This document shows, piece by piece, positions 52,980 to 64,000 of a stretch of 64,000 nt of DNA. Every line of letters begins with the position of its first letter. The stretch's first letter is position 1. Source of the stretch: Synaphobranchus kaupii. Lineage: Eukaryota; Chordata; Actinopteri; Anguilliformes; Synaphobranchidae. Under the pieces are notes generated by a model that saw nothing but the letters and a program-made list of their open reading frames with translations, did not search any database and was not told the DNA's origin. The translations under genes were made by a program, and so were the position numbers. The stretch covers positions 32,191,033 through 32,255,032 of the forward strand of contig CM056377.1 of the NCBI GenBank assembly GCA_029718625.1, given 5' to 3'.

Positions 52980-53931
52980 TCTCACTCAGCATAATTCTGT
53001 CTTCAGACAGTATTTGATCAGTTCAGAAGTAGGTTCAGTAGAGGGTTTTATCTTGCTTGGTGGGTATTTGTTAAACACAGATTTATGATTTTATTAGGAT
53101 CAGAGCATGATAAACAAAGAGATTTAGGAGGAAAAATTCGGAAGGAGATGTAAAGAGCGAAAGCAGCTGCGTGCACTTTCCAGAGTCAGGAAAAAAAAAC
53201 GATCTGACAGTCATATTAAGTCTTCATGTAAATAATCAGAACGAATTGCTTGGATATTTTCCCCCCATTTTCTTGGCAGCCTTCATTTTCTATGTGGGTT
53301 TTTCATCTTTTTTAACAATTCAGTTTCACAGCAGAACAAGAAGTTCAGTCCCTTCAAAACCTTGTTACTGGCATTCATCGTAGAGGCATTGGTGAAGGGA
53401 AAAGGTGTGAATAAAACCCAAAATGTCTGCCTTTGGTGGATGCGGCCAATGACCTGGACCAAGAGCAAACAGGAGGCCTCTCCTAGACATGGGACTTATG
53501 TTTCCCCTCCAGCAACAGCCATTCTTCTGTTCTGCAACTAAAGTTTTATAATCCTGCATTACCCATTCTCCTTCAATACTCCACGTGTATCAATCTAAAT
53601 GTCCAGTATCTTATCCTTGGCGTTGGGGTTAAATGTTGAAACAAGACCTTTCTCTCTCCTCCAATCTTTTTTTTAAAATAAAACACGGGAATCCAAATAA
53701 GGAGATGGCTGGGAGCTACGAGAGACTACAGTCCAAGCCATTCCTTAGAAAGGCTTTGAGTTGGGGGGGGGCGCTGAATGGTGGGTATGAAGTAGAGAAT
53801 GTTGTGGGGGGGGGGGGGTGGTATCACCAGGGACCAGGACTGTCTCCAAAACCTCCAGTCAGGTTTTGTCGGGGCTTAAATCGTTGACGGCAGCCCTTGG
53901 TCTGAGTCTGCATTGCTTTGCGCTGCTTTTT

Positions 53932-53952
53932 CTCTCTCTCTCACTCTCTCAC

Positions 53953-54008
<56 letters not shown>
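53932..54008. repeat. (TC)n tract in the tropomyosin exon 1a promoter
   Basis: A pyrimidine run of about 77 bases ends about 180 bases before the start codon. Confidence 0.93.
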
Positions 54009-54011
<3 letters not shown>

Positions 54012-54191
54012 CTTTCACTGCCTGTCTGCCTCTCTCCCTCTGTCTCCAGTCTCTGAGTCAGGGTCCCTGTTTTAAAAGAGCAGGCGTTTTCAATCTTAGA
54101 CTGAGCAGACTTTTTTTTACTAGACTTTCTAGTTGTTTTATTTATTTGCCTATTTCTTTGCCTTGTAAAACACCCAACACAAGCATCCACA
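54009..54191 (+). promoter_or_regulatory. Probable core promoter and 5' UTR of tropomyosin exon 1a
   Basis: A TATA-like TTTTAAAAG lies at about 54070-54078, some 115 bases before the start codon, so transcription would start near 54100. The (TC)n tract lies directly upstream. Inference from motif and spacing; no muscle-specific site could be assigned with confidence. Confidence 0.4.
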
Positions 54192-57100
54192 ATGGAGGCC
54201 ATCAAGAAGAAGATGCAGATGCTGAAGCTGGACAAGGAGAACGCCATCGACCGCGCGGAGCAGGCCGAAACCGACAAGAAGGCAGCTGAGGATAAATGCA
54301 AACAGGTGAGGTGGGGAGGGAAAGGGTATAAATTACTGCACGTAAAAAATAACATCCTCAGGTTGTGACACGGCACACACAAGTGGTATGGGCATATCAT
54401 GGTCCATGCCAAAGTTCACAATCATCACAGTAAAAGACCTGTGATGTGATGCTATAGCACGCCGCTGTAATTTTCTAATTGAACATCTGTGAAATGATGT
54501 GAAAACGTTTGTCTGAAGTTACTGAAGCAATACTGACTATTGTCTGAAATAAGTTATTTGAAAAAATGTTAATGATTTTACTCCTGATGATGAGAAAATG
54601 TTAACATATGCGTTCCACACATACTGCACATTACTGAGGGGCTTTCATCTCCTGTAATGCCAGTAACTGAAATGAAAAGGTGTAGCAAATGGAATCCCAA
54701 CTTAATCCAAATTAACTGAACTCAGTGTAAACACATTGTAACTCAGTCATTTTTGGCAAATTAATTTAATCTCCACAAAAATTTAGGAAAAACTGGAAAT
54801 GTCCTCTACTCACTCTAAGAACATTATGTGCTTTTGAATTAACAGCAGGCATCTAAATCTAGTTTGCAGTCAGATGATGTCATAATGTCTTGTTCTTTTT
54901 TTTCATATGAAGCTTGAATTAATCACAAGAACTGCTGTTCTTTTTCCTGTACAAGTATATGTGCTGACAGTCATTACGTAGTTCTGAGAGGAAAAACAGC
55001 CTGGCTAATAATATTAAATGGAGGACAAATTCGAGCCTTTCTGCGCAACCTGGTTGAGTGAACAACTTCATTTCAGTGTGAATCACATGCATGCAATCAG
55101 TATGACCCTTGCACATGCTTGTTCAACGTATCAAAACCCTCAAGGAGCAGAGTTAAGCAGAGGCATTGTGAAGCCGGCAGAATGAAAAGACTGCACTGAG
55201 TCGTGGGGTCACCGGGCCCCACTTTCAGTAGATTCTGCCAGACACTAACGTCCTTCACAAGTTGAGACATCTTGTCAGGAGAGAGAAAGTGCCGCGGTTT
55301 TTGTAACATACTGCCCGGAGAAAAAGTAAAGCGTGAAATTGTTGGTGCTGGTTAAACTCACGAGTGTCAAGTGCAGGGGGCACTTATTCAAAATGATGGA
55401 GTGAAAAGCAAAGCTGATGTTGAACCACTGTGATAGGATTGCCTTCCATCTGATGGCCAAGGCCTTGGAAGAGAAGCACCCGGGTACCTGCCTGAAAACA
55501 GGAGCCCAGGAATACTAAGATATTCCCAAATACACTGTGGCAGAGTCTACTTTCTGCATATCCCAGTCTGCGCTACCTGAACCACTCTATACAGTATGTC
55601 CATGTTGAGTAATGCAGCCACTCAATGACCTGTAAAGATTAATTTTGTATAGCCATTCTGGCTGCCATGCACATATGTGCTTACCCAGAGGCATTGTACA
55701 ACATTCAACATTGTACAAATATACCCTCTATGGAAATGTTTGCACTGGACTGGAATGTGGGAATTTCTTGGAGGATGGACCAGCCCTAGGACATTGGATA
55801 TTATGACATTAAGCGATGTGCCACAGGTGCGGAGAAAATGAGGCTAGACTGTAGGACCTCCTCTCGGTTGACTTGGAGATTGATCTGTGAGTCTGTGCTT
55901 GATCACGCTGTGGTTGAAATGGTCCTGTAATGCATTTCCGACCCTTAAAGCCTATGCCATAACTCAGCCTGAAGGCCTAGATAAATCGCCTTTCTGTTCT
56001 GACCTGCAAATTAATATACACTTCTTTGCTTGGACCATCTATTTTACCAGCTAGTTTAATACCTCAGGCTATAATCTGTCTGGCCACTATGATTATTTGT
56101 TCCCAAAGATTTCCCATTGGCTTATTATTACAATTTAGGCTAACTTTACCTATATCAGGCTGGCCAGCGAAGGATGGGCTGCCCCTCTATAGCAAGCTTT
56201 CACGCAAGGTTTCTTCCTGCCGGAGAGCTTTTTCGCACCACTGAGTGTTTTTTCATCCCCGTGGGGAAACTTTTTTTACCTCACTTTCTTTTTTTCAGGG
56301 TTCATGCTTGGTCAATCCCAATTGAATAAGTTCCTGTTTTTCTGTAAAGCTTCTGTGTGATGGTGTCTTGATTAAAAAGTGTGATGCAACATGCAAGTAA
56401 AATTTAACCAAATTGAATTGATATATTGAACTGTGAGCCAGCGGGAGGGATATTGGCTGTGGAGCACAGGCAGCTGTGAGGGCGGGAATCACACTGCCTG
56501 ACAGTTTACAGTGCTCAGGAAAAGGAGGGAGCAGCCGTCACCAGTGCTCCACCAACACCAACGGTATTTTTAGACAACAGGAGATAGTCTGCCAGAATCC
56601 AGGAGGATTATCAGGACCACTTCAGGGAATTACACAGATGGAGTCATACTTTGATTAGCGACACTTATCTTCTGTTGATTTGTGGGTGGCAAGCTAACCA
56701 CATACCAGAAGGCTTGTTAGTCCAAACTAAAAATAATTTGAGAATTGAACACCCCGGACCTGTGGCTGAGGGACACCAGAGCATGAAGTCACCAGTTCCA
56801 CCTTCAAAGAATCTCTTCAAATCTCATCAGAGTTCAAAGCTTAATGCTTTTGCTGAAAATGAATTTTCCCCCAAACCAGTTCAAAATGGCTGGAGCAAAT
56901 ATTTTAAATATAAACAGTGCCAGTTCCTTGCCAGAATGGTGAAGAATTGTTGCCAGCTCTCTGGGATTTGCCTGACTCATAAGCTCAAGTTGAAGCCGTC
57001 CTGTAATTGTAAACTGATGCTGAAGGATGCATTGCTTCAGAAGTGCTGTTCACATGGAAATTGCACAGACAGATTTTTTTGTGTGTGTGGCAGTGCTGAG

Positions 57101-58735
57101 GTCCCTCTCTATTTTATATTAAGAGCCCAGCAAGCACCTTTAGCACAGCATGCATAAAGCATGTCCATCACAAAACCACAACTAAAACTAGCAGGCATAT
57201 GATGGCTGTTTCTCTATTACTCTATTGGGTTTATCATGGAATTTAAATGAAAGAACAGGTTGTGCAAATAAAGCTGAATGGAATGAATATGGTGTGACAG
57301 TGTTTTGTTATTGTAGTAAGAAGTGCATTACTCGAAAGTATTGACACTTCGTTGAGTGAAAATCTACACATTGCTTTTGAGGTTTTAACATAAAAGGGAG
57401 AAATCAGAAACATTAATCTGGAGACCTTGCTGAAATCATGGAAGTAGGCTGAAGAAAAAAGTAGAGATATTAACAACTCAGAGGAGCCTCGTGAGGAAGA
57501 TATACAGTTGAAGTCGGAAGTTTACATTAGATTGAAGTCATTAAAACTCATTTTTAAGCACTCCACAGATTTCATGTTAGCAAACTATAGTGTTGGCAAG
57601 TCAGTTAGGACATCTACTTTGCGCATGACACAAGTAATTTTTCCAACAATTGTTTACAGACAGATTATTTCACTTTTAATTCACTATATCACAATTCCAG
57701 TGGGAATTGACTGTGCCTTTAAATTTTTTAAAAACATTTTTGGTTGCATATCCTTTGCATGCAAAGACTTCCTGATGTCTGTGACCCAACAACATCAAAA
57801 GACTCTAGATGTCTTATTTTCTCTTACAAGCGATACTATAACGTCTCTGCATTTGAATGGATCTCTATGGGAATTGGGGGGTGGGACTACATTTAGCTGT
57901 AAATTATGCTGGAACAGTATGGAATACATGATTGGTAAAATGGCTGTAAGTCAACAAGGGTCTGAGGTATCAAACGAGCCTCAAACCATCACTCTGCTCC
58001 CAGATATACAGTAGATATGGATGGATCACTTTAAGGGTCGTTTCTCCTGACAAATTTTCCTATTGAACTCTACGGAAAAATAAGTCAGGAGAAAAAACCC
58101 TTCAAGTTATCCATCCATATTTACTGTATTTCTGGCAGCAGAGTGATGGTTTAAGGCTTGTTTGATAAGTCAGACCATTGATGACTTAGAGCCATTTAGC
58201 CAACCATGTGTTCCATCCTGTTCCAGTGTAATTTACAGCTAAATCTAGTCCCAACCCCAATTCCTATAGAGATCCATTCAAATGCAGAGACGTTATAGTA
58301 TCGCTTGTAAGAGTACCAGAAAATAAAATATCTAGAGTCTTTTGATGTTGTTGAGTCACAGACATCAGGAAGTCATGGCATGCAAAGGATATGCGACCAA
58401 AAATAAAAATATTTAAATTTAAAGGCACAGTCAACTTAGTGTATGTAAACTTCTGACACACTGGAATTGTGATATAGTGAATTAAAAGTGAAATAAACTG
58501 TCTGTAAACAATTGTTGGAAAAATTACTTGTGTCATGCACAAAGTAGATGTCCTAACTGACTTGCAAACACTATAGTTTGCTAACATGAAATCTGTGGAG
58601 TGGTTAAAAATGAGTTTTAATGACTTCAACCTAAGTGTATATAACTTCTGACTTCAACTGTAGGTATAGGTGTTTAGCAGCTTTCTTGCATTTACAGGGA
58701 CATGATTTACATACTGTAGGTCTTTATCACAGGCA

Positions 58736-58781
<46 letters not shown>

Positions 58782-60840
58782 TGTCTAGAGATGAAGCATA
58801 AGAATATTTTTTCCCTTTGCACCGATATTGATAAAGGCCGTGTCCTTCCATAACTGTACCAGACCTTGAAAAGGCCAAAGGATATTTTTGTATTATATAA
58901 TATAACAATGTTATCTTAACACCATGCTGTGGGAATTATGGTCATCTAACTCCGCAGTTGGAATTTTTGGAAGATAATAAATCCAACCATTAACTTTGTG
59001 TGCACAGACATGTGTGCCAGTGCTATATAGTTAATTGACAACTGACAATTACAACTGAATATTATCGGGACACTTTGAAATTAATTATTAACCATTTAAA
59101 GTGAAAGATCACAAATATGTGATTAGAATGTTCTGAACTGAACATTCTAATGCAGATGTAACAATCACTACTGGTAATTGAAAGCAATGGAGTTCTAGAA
59201 CACTGACTTAGAATTTTGAAGAGAAAAACATATTCCAAAAATCTTACTCTTCAAAGGGTTAAGCAGTATGAGGTAAGATCATCGTGATCTACTGGAACAT
59301 ATTTGGAGTCCATGTAGGGCAGACTAATTCCAGGTCCAGCTCTAATGTGCCTTTCTGATGCATCGACTTGTCTTACAGCTGGAAGAAGAGCTGATAGGAC
59401 TGCAGAAGAAACTCAAGGGCACTGAGGATGAACTGGACAAATATTCTGAGGCCCTAAAGGATGCCCAAGAGAAACTGGAACTGTCAGAGAAGAAGGCCAC
59501 AGATGTGAGTAGTCTACCATTGACAGGTTTTCATCTACTCAATCTGCTCACATGTACTTCTTGCCAAAGCACACCATTTGGCCCAGCCTCCCCCTCACCG
59601 TTAAAAACATATCACCCAAACAACAAGCCAGCCGTCTCCAGCACATACTATATTTATTAGTTTATTGCAGAGCTTAAATTATGACAGAATGAAAAGAATG
59701 ACAGATATAGTAATGGGAAAGGTCAGATACAATCATATGCATTTTTTGAGTTTATATTCTCTCAGCATTTCTATTCCACAGGCTCACAGAAGATATGCGT
59801 ACTGTCTGCGGTTTTACCAGCTATTAGATCACTTTTTCACAATTTAGTTATTTTTCAACAGGGGTCCTTCTACCCTAAACACAGCTTTAGTCATGAGGAG
59901 TCTGGTGAAAGTAGTTCATATTCCTATCCGTTTAGTCACGGAAGACAAGCTGATGAAAATATAAATTACCACGTAAATCCATCACTCCAGAAGAAGAGAT
60001 GATGCCTGCATTTCAGAAGCAAAATAAACCCTATGTCCCTTTCATAAAGGAGTATGAAACTTGCAAATTACACTGGAACAGTATGGAACACATGGTTGGC
60101 TAAATGGCTTTAAGTCATCAAGGGTCTGATGTATCAAACAAGCCTTAAACCATCACTCTGCTGCCAGATATGCAGTAGATATGGATGGATAACTTGAAGG
60201 GTTTCTTCTCCTGACTTATTTTTCCATAAAGTTCAATAGGAAAATGTGTTAGGAGACACAACCCTTAAAGTGATCCATCCATATCTAATGCATATCTGGC
60301 AGCAGAGTGATGGTTTGAGGCTCGTTTGATACCTCAGACCCTTGATGATTTACAGCCATTTCGCCAACCATGTATTCCATACTGTTACAGCATAATTTAC
60401 AGCTAAATCTAGTCCCACCCCCCAATTCCCAGAGATCCATTCAAATGCAGAGAAGTTATAGTATCGCTTGTAGAACCAGAACATAAGATATCAAGAGTCT
60501 TTTGACTTTTTTGGGTCACAGACATCAGGAGGTCATGACATGCAAAGGATATGCGACCAAATATTAAAAAAGATTACTTTATTCTACATTATGTTAAACT
60601 GTCAGATATTTTTTGATGCCCGAAAATGGGGGGGACTATGTACAAAATTTTCTATAATTTCTAAACAGTTCATCCGATATGGATGAAAATACTCTCAAAT
60701 TAAAGCTGACAGTCTGCACTTCAACCTCATTGTCATTGTATCCTTTCAGACTCAGAGTACAGAACCAAAATAACAAAAAATGTGTCACTGTCCAATGAAG
60801 TATGGTGCTCACTGTATGCACGCACATACACTCCTCCCCC

Positions 60841-60887
<47 letters not shown>

Positions 60888-63756
60888 GAAAGATAGGTTT
60901 AAGTCTATGTAAAATGCAATTCACCTTCCAAATACCTAAGTGCCTTGGGTTCTTCATCTATTGTGCAACACTTAGATTTAATAAACAAAAATCTATGGTG
61001 GCATACAGATAGCAAGACATTAGTCATGATGAGGAACACCTAATAAATAAACAGAAAATAAGATACAATTTTGATAAAATGCAGCACAAACGTTTCTGAT
61101 TAGTTAATCCAGTGCCAGTACAATGTTATATAACATTGTAAAATGTAGACTTGCTGTCTTGAAAATGTACAACTATACGTTATTTCATGCTTGGTAAATT
61201 GTCACTTTGATCCTTACGTGTTCTCACTTCCATGCAGAAACTCATTGTCTGAGTTTCCGGATTTCCCTGGGAAATCCACAGTTGTGTCGCACACATGGGA
61301 GGAAGTGGATTACTGGGCTCCAGGACAGACATTGGAGCTTTCTGGCGACCTGCCTCGCCTAGAAAATACACTCTGGGCTGCAGGGCTAAATGCCATTCAT
61401 TAGTATGGCAATGAGCACATTGCATAGTCCAATTCACAGTGCCATTCGACAGAGAGGAGGAACGGATACAGGGGGCATGATAAAGTTTGCAGAGAGGGAG
61501 TGAGCTATGTGATGAAGTGCTGCTTTTGCAGCCCTGTTACTGATAAGCCCATACAACAGCAGGGAGAGCAGGCAGGCTCCACTCACTGCGCAGCAGCCCA
61601 GGAATTCCAACAATGTTCCTAGAGCAAACAGAAAACCCCACACTCCTGTGTCTAATGAAATCAATGCTCGGTGCTTTCCGGTGGCTAAATCACAGAGCCA
61701 GATTTCTCTGAGCAGTATCCCACATTTCCATCAGACAAAATGAGAGGGGCCTTAAATGGCAACCAGCTGAATTTTGTCTCCCAGCCGAACAGGGCAACAG
61801 GCATAATGTTGTACCGTATTTATTTCACTGAAAGTACAGAATTTAAATAAATCCCATGTGGGAGAAAGAAAATGGCATGTCTGCGTAAGAGTTTAGAGGG
61901 GAAACCAATGTTTTTACTCCTGTAATTAGAACATACATAGCTTCTGCTTAAGATTGAATAGGCTAAATCAATCATTTGCAGTGCTTTTCACAATTTGTGT
62001 ATTTTGTTGAATGACAGTTCGTTAAGATGGGAACTACATACAATCCTACCCCCAAGGACAAATGAAAGAAATAAAGGAGGTAATAAAGGAACTTTTGTTA
62101 ACTGCATGGCCGGTATATCAATAAAAATAACCCATATTGCAGAAAAGATATGTACATAGCACCTATTCATTAGCACACTTTGAATGGTGCTAGACAGTCA
62201 ATGACTGAACAAGAGTCCCACTATACACATTATTGTGAGAAATCAAAATCATGTGAGGACGTGCTGCTGCCCAAAGATCGAAAGTCAAGCCAGCATACAA
62301 CATGAATCACGTGACATTCCTAACATTTATAATGCAGCTTGAGCACCTTGGATCCCATAACTGTTGTGTGACAGTTACAGTGTGAGGCAAGGACAATAGC
62401 CTCTTGTCACACTCAAGGACACAAGGGAACAACACCCCATACGTTTAGTTTGGATGTGACTAGATCATAATTGCTATTAATTTACTAATCAGTTCCTATT
62501 AATGAAGGTCACTTTTGTACAGTTTTGTACAGACACGTTTATGCACAAATAGATGTTCTCCCCGTGTCTGTTTGGGTTTCCACTGGGTACTCCGGTTTCC
62601 TCCCACAGTCATACAGGTTAGGGTAATTGGAGACTTTAAATTGGCAGTAGATATGAGTGTGTGAGTGAATGGTGTGTGTGTGCGCCCAGGCAGTGTCCTG
62701 CCTCTCGCCCAATGCATGCTGGGCCCTGCGACCCTGGCCTGGAATAAGCGGGTTAGATAATGGATGGATATACTGTATTTAGTGTAAGTACTGTGACCAG
62801 GAATAAAACCCCACTCAGACCCTGTTGGGTACCATTGGGAGGGGAGGGGGTGTGTATGAATTCACTACGCACTTATGGGCCAGGCGTGCACATTGCATAT
62901 CTCAGTTTGATAACTAGCCTAACTACAATACACAAACGATTGGAAATATTGGAATGATAGCTTATGTACCAGTATAATGTAGCCTACACACAAATTAACT
63001 TGATAAATACAACAAGGGCATTAGTGCCTTTTCTCTTATTAGCTAAGATGTCAAAACAAAGTTCCTCTGAACTGGAAGTTTCAATGTATTAAACTGCAGT
63101 AAAGCGAGAACATCCACACACACTCTTCGGAAAAGCATCATCCAGGCACGCCCCGCCTCCTACTGAAACCGTGACCTCATCTGAAGCGCACTTCTCTTCA
63201 GGATTGGAGGATTTAGCCTTAACTTTCTTCAACAATCCTGCCTTTCTATCTCCTCTTTCCTAACTAGAACGCTTCGCCTCTCTAACGCGTTAATATTGCA
63301 TTCCAAGGATTAAATGACACTGTGAAAGTAGCCGTTTTGTACTTTCATAAAGCTCTTTGTACTGAATTAAGGCAGAATTTGCAATAGCCGCATTTGGGAA
63401 ATACCTAGCTATACTTCTTTAGTCTACATCAAACTTTTTTTTGCACTTGAGAGCCGATTAAGATAATTATTTTTGCACCAAAGATTTTTATTATTTTTTG
63501 TTACAATTTGTGAATAGTATTTAAATATTTCCACTTTAATAAATTGATACAGTTTTTGCACCGTTTTATTTCGTTTTCAACAAAGTTTAGGCTATATTTT
63601 AGATCAATTCCATCCTATTCGATAATGGCAGGTCTGAATTCTTTGGACGCAGTTAAACGAAAAATCCAGACTTTGCAACAACAAGCCGACGATGCAGAGG
63701 ACCGAGCCCAGATTCTACAGAGAGAGTTGGACGGTGAACGGGAACTTCGAGAGAAA
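54192..63756 (+). CDS. tpm4: Tropomyosin alpha-4-like chain, 5' exons 1a, 2b and 1b (3' part outside window)
   Basis: Tropomyosin is a parallel coiled-coil dimer lying along actin filaments, regulating myosin access in muscle and actin turnover elsewhere. Exon 1a 54192-54305 (38 codons, [20 protein letters not shown]), exon 2b 59379-59504 (42 codons, [18 protein letters not shown]), exon 1b 63625-63756 (44 codons, [18 protein letters not shown]). Sizes equal those of vertebrate tropomyosin exons, with GT donors and the exon 2b acceptor in place. Exon 1a (KENAID, EDKCKQ) and exon 1b (MAGLNS, DGERE) match TPM4 better than TPM1. The 1a and 1b exons are alternative starts: 1a-2b gives the long chain, 1b skips to exon 3 for the short cytoskeletal chain. 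Exon 3 is not reached before the window ends. No exon 2a was recognised. Heptad hydrophobics are regular and frames are clean. Confidence 0.94.
54306..57504 (+). other. Tropomyosin intron 1, first part, with a decayed retroelement 3' end
   Basis: About 56150-56440 (AAGGTTTCTTCCTGCCGGAG, TTTTTCTGTAAAGCTTCTG, AATTGAATTGA) resembles the 3' end of a fish non-LTR element; assignment is tentative. A 168-codon frame at 56651-57157, cysteine-rich toward its end, has no recognisable domain. Confidence 0.4.
57505..58660. mobile_element. Foldback copy 4 with Sleeping Beauty-type Tc1 ends, in tropomyosin intron 1
   Basis: Both ends read CAGTTGAAGTCGGAAGTTTA-like sequence next to TA. The right end has the complete IR/DR layout of salmonid Tc1-like transposons (outer and inner direct repeats about 165 bases apart, CATTAAAACTCA, ACACAAGTAATTTTTCC). 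The inner repeat is partly deleted on the left. Between them sits the same near-palindromic core as in the other copies (about 57740-58405). No transposase is present. Confidence 0.9.
58737..58780. repeat. (TG)n microsatellite in tropomyosin intron 1
   Basis: Perfect TG run of about 44 bases. Confidence 0.95.
60062..60833. mobile_element. Tc1/mariner-type element, foldback copy 5, left end truncated, in tropomyosin gene
   Basis: It starts abruptly inside the core (CAAATTACACTGGAACAGTA) and has no left terminus. The core runs to about 60560. The right end ends near ACTGTA; its complement begins CAGTGAGCACCATAC, then GGACAGTGACACA. Sub-terminal sequence resembles copy 1 (CATCCGATATGGATGAAAAT, CAAATTAAAGCTGACAGTCT), so the ends belong to a related but not identical family. 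Confidence 0.82.
60841..60890. repeat. (GAAA)n tetranucleotide repeat
   Basis: About eleven AAAG/GAAA units directly after the right end of foldback copy 5. Confidence 0.93.
62548..62768 (+). repeat. Dispersed fish repeat (class not assigned)
   Basis: GTTCTCCCCGTGTCTG, ACTCCGGTTTCCTCCCACAG, GGTTAGGGTAATTGGAGACT, TGCCTCTCGCCCAATG and GCGGGTTAGATAATGGATGG follow in the order of a common dispersed fish repeat that I recognise from memory. No ends or duplication could be fixed. Confidence 0.6.
63120..63624 (+). promoter_or_regulatory. Probable internal promoter and 5' UTR of tropomyosin exon 1b
   Basis: Vertebrate tropomyosin genes carry a second promoter before exon 1b. A GC-box-like CCCCGCCTCC lies near 63152, the only GC-rich spot here. 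No convincing TATA box was found. Inferred from gene structure. Confidence 0.4.
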
Positions 63757-64000
63757 GTGAGAAAAAATATTTTCTCTTCCTGCTCACTCGATTGCTTGAT
63801 GTGCCTTTCTGTCTTTCCCGGCTGTGTTGGATGGGTTTGTAATGGTTGTGTAAACGTGGATTATTTAAATGCTGAATAAGAAATAGCCACGTACATTCAT
63901 TGATCATCCGGTAGCATACAGAGTATGAGTATATTGCAAGGCGTTGGTCCCTATAAAAAGTGAAAATGAACCGAATTCCTAAAGGTCCTAGCGCGTGCCT

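Noticed and set aside
53876..54412. 178-codon minus-strand frame
   Set aside because: Antisense to tropomyosin exon 1a and driven by the TC repeat (Arg-Glu run).

Overview
The window is vertebrate genomic DNA, almost certainly from a ray-finned (teleost) fish. Coding exons are short and separated by long introns with GT/AG borders. The gaps hold fish-type repeats: Tc1/mariner, TTAA-flanked (piggyBac-like), hAT-like and PIF/Harbinger-like non-autonomous elements, a tRNA-derived SINE, L2-type LINE 3' ends, and very long CA, TC and TA microsatellites. The species cannot be named from the sequence alone; the SINE with an L2-type tail and the salmonid-type Tc1 ends suggest a non-acanthomorph teleost, but this is inference.

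Four protein-coding loci are visible. (1) 1105-3876, plus strand: the last five coding exons of an ADAM10-like membrane protease (disintegrin domain, cysteine-rich domain, transmembrane segment, very short tail); earlier exons lie left of the window. (2) 9236-14860, minus strand: a ten-exon lipase of the LPL/LIPC/LIPG family, closest to the endothelial/hepatic type. (3) 23664-29232, minus strand: a second ten-exon lipase, of LPL type, with every exon in frame. (4) 54192 onward, plus strand: the 5' half of a tropomyosin gene, best matched to TPM4, with exon 1a, exon 2b and the internal-promoter exon 1b; the remaining exons lie right of the window. The two lipases are head-to-tail, the ADAM10-like gene converges on them, and lipase 2 and tropomyosin are divergent across about 25 kb of repeat-rich DNA. 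ADAM10, LIPC and TPM1 share human 15q21-22, so this looks like a paralogous copy of that neighbourhood in which TPM4 takes the place of TPM1.

The ADAM10-like gene and lipase 1 carry seven single-base frame breaks. All are +1 and all sit in or beside short homopolymers, while lipase 2 and the tropomyosin exons have none. This pattern favours homopolymer overcalls in the assembly over ordinary gene decay.

The most unusual structure is in the repeats. Five elements (1-1076, 18292-19082, 37763-38864, 57505-58660, about 60062-60833) share one roughly 600-base near-palindromic core, but carry at least three unrelated sets of Tc1/mariner ends, including one of Sleeping Beauty type. A mobile foldback core that has changed ends is the best candidate here for something undescribed. 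Other notable items are a perfect 54-base palindrome upstream of the tropomyosin gene, a 0.9-kb palindromic element filled with a TAGCTAAATG-type minisatellite, and a 24-base L2-tail insertion with an 8-base target duplication.
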